NCBI GenBank assembly: GCA_001768155.1
Contig: MENC01000204.1
Location: 2,447-19,353, forward strand
Source of the DNA: Bacteroidetes bacterium GWA2_30_7
GTDB lineage: Bacteria > Bacteroidota > Bacteroidia > Bacteroidales > GWF2-33-38
Length of the DNA stretch: 16,907 nucleotides
Direction of reading: 5' to 3'
Shown here one piece after another: positions 14,649-16,907 of the stretch. Position 1 is the stretch's first letter; each line of letters begins with the position of its first letter. The notes below the pieces were generated by a model. It saw nothing but the letters and a program-made list of their open reading frames with translations, searched no databases and was not told the origin of the DNA. The position numbers and the translations under genes are program-made.

Positions 14649-14868
14649 TTTCTTTGAAAGGTATTATTGCCTTTGGATTAAGGAATTTAAAAATTGTATC
14701 CTGTAAATCTTCAGATAATTTATAATATAATGTAGCATTTTTAGCATTTATATCCGAAATTCGCTTTGACTTAATAATAAATCCATTAACAAAAGTAAAC
14801 TGCAAATTAGTACAATTGGGCATATTTACAAGTAGTTGAATGTTATTATCCTGATTATTTTTTTTCAT
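14638..14868 (-). CDS. Small hypothetical protein, upstream partner of 185-aa gene
   Basis: A 76-residue protein that I do not recognise. It has an N-terminal polar stretch (MKKNNQDNNIQ), a beta-like core (LLVNMPNCTNLQFTFVNGFIIKSKR) and a C-terminal helix (YYKLSEDLQDTIFKFLN). It begins 38 bp after mtaB ends, on the same strand, and overlaps the 185-aa gene by 11 bp, as in small two-gene modules such as toxin-antitoxin or anti-nuclease pairs. No evidence decides which, if any, applies. Confidence 0.5.
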   Translation of the reverse strand: MKKNNQDNNIQLLVNMPNCTNLQFTFVNGFIIKSKRISDINAKNATLYYKLSEDLQDTIFKFLNPKAIIPFKENGI

Positions 14869-14906
14869 TTTAATTTCCTTAAAAAAAAATTATAACTAGT
14901 TTAAAA

Positions 14907-16196
14907 TCAATTTACAAAATTAGCCAAAACATTCCCATTTTCAAGTATTTCGAGCAATTTTACTTTCACAACTTTGTTAATCACGTCTTTATTATATTGA
15001 GTTTCTACTCTGATATAATTACTTGTATAACCATGAAGTTTATTTTTTGAATTATTAGCTTCATATAGCACATTAAGTTCGTTTCCTAAAGATTTTTGAA
15101 TAAAACTTTTCTTCTTTTTTTCTCCCATACTAATAATTTCATTACATCTTCTGTATCTCTCAGATTGAGGAACAGAATCTGCAATTTTTAAAGCATTTGT
15201 ATTTTCTCTTTCTGAATATGGAAATGCGTGTAAATATGAAATATCAATATTTTCAATAAAATTAAAAGTTGATTCAAAGTCGGAAATACTCTCGGAAGGA
15301 AATCCAAGAATTACATCAATACCAATTGAAGCCTCCGGAATTAGTGATTTTATTACACGAACTCTCTCTGTAAATAAATCCAAATCATATCTTCGCTTCA
15401 TTAATTGCAATATTTTATTATTTCCCGATTGAAGCGGAATATGAAAATGAGGCATAAATTTTTCTGAAACCGAAATAAACTTAATTATTTCATCAGTAAT
15501 TAAATTCGGTTCAATTGACGAAATTCTGAATCTTTCGATGCCTTCTACTTCATCAAGTTTTTTTAATAAATCAATCAGTTTTTCATTTGTTGAACGACCA
15601 AAATCGCCAACATTCACTCCCGTTAAAATAATTTCTTTTGAACCCTTTTGTGCAATTTCCTTAACTTGTTTTACAATTTCTTCGGAATGGGCATTACGGC
15701 TTCTTCCGCGTGCTAAGGGAATTGTGCAGTAAGAACAAAAATAATCGCAACCATCCTGTATTTTCAAAAAAGTTCGTGTTCGGTCTCCAATAGAATATGC
15801 CGAATGAAAATCTTTTGTCAAACCCGAACACTCATTTATTTGAATTTCTGAAGTTTCAATTTGCTCAAGATAGTCGTTTATTTTAAATTTATCTTCGCTT
15901 CCAAGTACCAGACTAACACCTTCAATTTGCTTAAAATCTTCGGGTTTTAATTGCGAATAACATCCAACTGCAATAATTTTAGCATCCTGACGCTGATTAT
16001 GCACCTTACTTAAAATCTGACGGCATTTTTTCTCTGCATTTTTAGTAACTGTGCAGGTATTTAGAACATAAAAATCGGCATCATCCTTAAAATCAACTAT
16101 TTCAAACTCTTTTTCATTAAAAAGTTTTGAAATTGCCGAAGTTTCAGAAAAATTCAATTTACAACCAACTGTATGAAATGCTATCCGTTTTTTCAT
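14907..16196 (-). CDS. mtaB: tRNA (t6A37) methylthiotransferase MtaB
   Basis: A full-length 429-residue radical SAM methylthiotransferase. The N-terminal cluster-binding cysteines are C12 (TVGCKLN), C48 (LNTCTVT) and C79 (VGCYSQ). The radical SAM motif is C150-x3-C154-x2-C157 (CDYFCSYC), followed by PLARGRSR. The radical SAM core spans about 140-370 and a C-terminal TRAM-like region follows. The MtaB-type N-terminus FHTVGCKLN and the AEKKCR segment separate it from MiaB and RimO. It converts N6-threonylcarbamoyladenosine at position 37 of tRNA to the 2-methylthio form, helping decoding of ANN codons. The protein is cytoplasmic. It is first in a co-directional run, and an AT-rich palindrome separates it from phoH upstream. 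Confidence 0.92.
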   Translation of the reverse strand: MKKRIAFHTVGCKLNFSETSAISKLFNEKEFEIVDFKDDADFYVLNTCTVTKNAEKKCRQILSKVHNQRQDAKIIAVGCYSQLKPEDFKQIEGVSLVLGSEDKFKINDYLEQIETSEIQINECSGLTKDFHSAYSIGDRTRTFLKIQDGCDYFCSYCTIPLARGRSRNAHSEEIVKQVKEIAQKGSKEIILTGVNVGDFGRSTNEKLIDLLKKLDEVEGIERFRISSIEPNLITDEIIKFISVSEKFMPHFHIPLQSGNNKILQLMKRRYDLDLFTERVRVIKSLIPEASIGIDVILGFPSESISDFESTFNFIENIDISYLHAFPYSERENTNALKIADSVPQSERYRRCNEIISMGEKKKKSFIQKSLGNELNVLYEANNSKNKLHGYTSNYIRVETQYNKDVINKVVKVKLLEILENGNVLANFVN

Positions 16197-16231
16197 TGAA
16201 TAAAATCAATATTCTAAAGTCTTTCAAAGCA

Positions 16232-16262
16232 AAAAGTTACAAATTTTAAATTTGTAACTTTT
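16232..16262 (-). terminator. AT-rich palindromic terminator after phoH
   Basis: A near-perfect 15-bp inverted repeat (16232-16246 with 16248-16262, centre t at 16247), A-rich on one side and T-rich on the other. On the minus strand it ends in T-runs, 21 bp after the PhoH stop and before the mtaB start. It should separate phoH from mtaB and can act in both directions. Confidence 0.7.
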
Positions 16263-16282
16263 AACATATAAATGTTTATTCT

Positions 16283-16907
16283 TTAAAGTAAATTACTTGC
16301 CAAATCAGCCAAATAACTTCTTTCTCCTTTTACAAGATTTACATGAGCAAAAATATCTTGTCCTTTCATTTTATCGGTTAAATAAGATAAACCGTTAGAT
16401 TTTGAATCCAAATATGGCGAATCTATTTGTTGAATATCTCCTGTGAAAATCATTTTTGTACCCTCTCCTGCTCTTGTTATAATTGTTTTAACTTCGTGCG
16501 GTGTTAAATTTTGAGCTTCGTCAACAATAAAAAACACATTCGATAAACTTCTTCCACGTATATATGCTAAAGGAGTTATCATTAATTTTTCTGTTTTAAG
16601 CATTTCATCAATCTGATTATATTCAGAGCTTTGCATTTTAAATTTATTTTTGATAACTGATAAATTATCAAAAAGAGGTTGCATATATGGTCCTATTTTA
16701 TCGTTTACATCACCTGGTAAATATCCTAAGTCTTTGTTTGCAAGTGGAACAATTGGACGAGCTAATAAAATCTGATTAAATTGCCTTCTTTGATGTAAAG
16801 CGGCAGCAAGTGCAAGTAGTGTTTTCCCTGTTCCTGCTTTACCAGTAAGTGCAATCAGCAGTATTTCTGGACGTAAGAGTGCGTCAAATGAAAAAGTTTG
16901 TTCTGCA
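16283..16907 (-). CDS. PhoH-family ATPase, partial at the window edge
   Basis: The frame stays open to the last base of the window, so only the C-terminal 207 residues are seen. Reading on the minus strand from the edge gives a Walker A loop GKAGTGKT at residues 22-29 of the fragment. Conserved PhoH stretches follow (ARPIVPLANKDLGYLPGD, then a Walker B run FFIVDEAQN and the motor-like TGDIQQIDSPYL). This is the PhoH-type nucleotide-binding domain. The N-terminal part, likely a PIN domain as in YlaK-type proteins, lies outside. PhoH proteins are ATP-binding helicase-like factors tied to RNA handling or stress, and their exact role is unsettled. An internal Met at 16684 is not the real start: upstream residues are clearly homologous. 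Confidence 0.85.
   Translation of the reverse strand, partial: AEQTFSFDALLRPEILLIALTGKAGTGKTLLALAAALHQRRQFNQILLARPIVPLANKDLGYLPGDVNDKIGPYMQPLFDNLSVIKNKFKMQSSEYNQIDEMLKTEKLMITPLAYIRGRSLSNVFFIVDEAQNLTPHEVKTIITRAGEGTKMIFTGDIQQIDSPYLDSKSNGLSYLTDKMKGQDIFAHVNLVKGERSYLADLASNLL

Noticed and set aside
16682..16684. Internal Met as the start of the PhoH protein
   Set aside because: The upstream codons up to the window edge contain Walker A and other PhoH motifs, so this is not the start.

Overview
The window (about 31% GC by eye, 16.9 kb) looks like a chromosomal segment of a Bacteroidota bacterium, most probably an anaerobic Bacteroidales-like lineage. The reasons are a PorP/SprF-type outer-membrane protein, Bacteroidota-type porin and Lgt variants, MtaB, a PIN toxin-antitoxin pair of a type common in this phylum, promoter-like TAnnTTTG boxes, and very AT-rich spacers. 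No tRNA, rRNA, CRISPR array, transposase gene or prophage gene was seen, so this is mostly a housekeeping and metabolic region with some accessory insertions.

Layout: (1) 1-834, the 3' part of a citrate lyase alpha (CitF-like) gene, facing a DUF302 gene across a cluster of hairpins enclosed by a long-range stem (857-978). (2) 999-1864, minus strand: a small protein with two OB/S1-like repeats, then the DUF302 protein. (3) 1881-2037: a 157-bp MITE-like element with 18-bp terminal inverted repeats, in the divergent promoter region. (4) 2108-5177, plus strand: ygeY (M20 hydrolase) and ygeW (knotted transcarbamylase) of the anaerobic purine/diureido-compound catabolic set, with a PIN toxin-antitoxin pair between them, closed by a terminator at 5182. 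(5) 5408-8154, minus strand: a small predicted beta-barrel protein, a PorP/SprF protein and a PatB/MalY C-S lyase with an operator-like palindrome upstream. (6) 8262-8452: a 190-bp nested palindrome. (7) 8475-8960, RNase HI (minus). (8) 9076-10869, plus strand: a porin followed closely by an exported FMN-binding protein with a covalent-flavinylation motif. (9) 10897-16196, minus strand: mtaB, two small uncharacterised overlapping genes, lgt, an inositol-monophosphatase-family gene and an SRPBCC/GyrI-like membrane-anchored protein. (10) 16283-16907: the C-terminal part of a PhoH-family ATPase.

Sets that appear to work together are ygeY/ygeW (nitrogen scavenging from purine-derived ureido compounds), the porin plus FMN-binding protein (an envelope redox pair, partner unknown), and the lgt-IMPase-SRPBCC run (co-directional, shared functional theme not evident). 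The most unusual items are the toxin-antitoxin pair splitting ygeY-ygeW, the two elaborate palindromic elements and the MITE, the internally duplicated Lgt lacking the usual active-site His, the CRAGGC-containing flavoprotein, and the orphan 76-aa/185-aa overlapping pair with a PD-(D/E)XK-like core.
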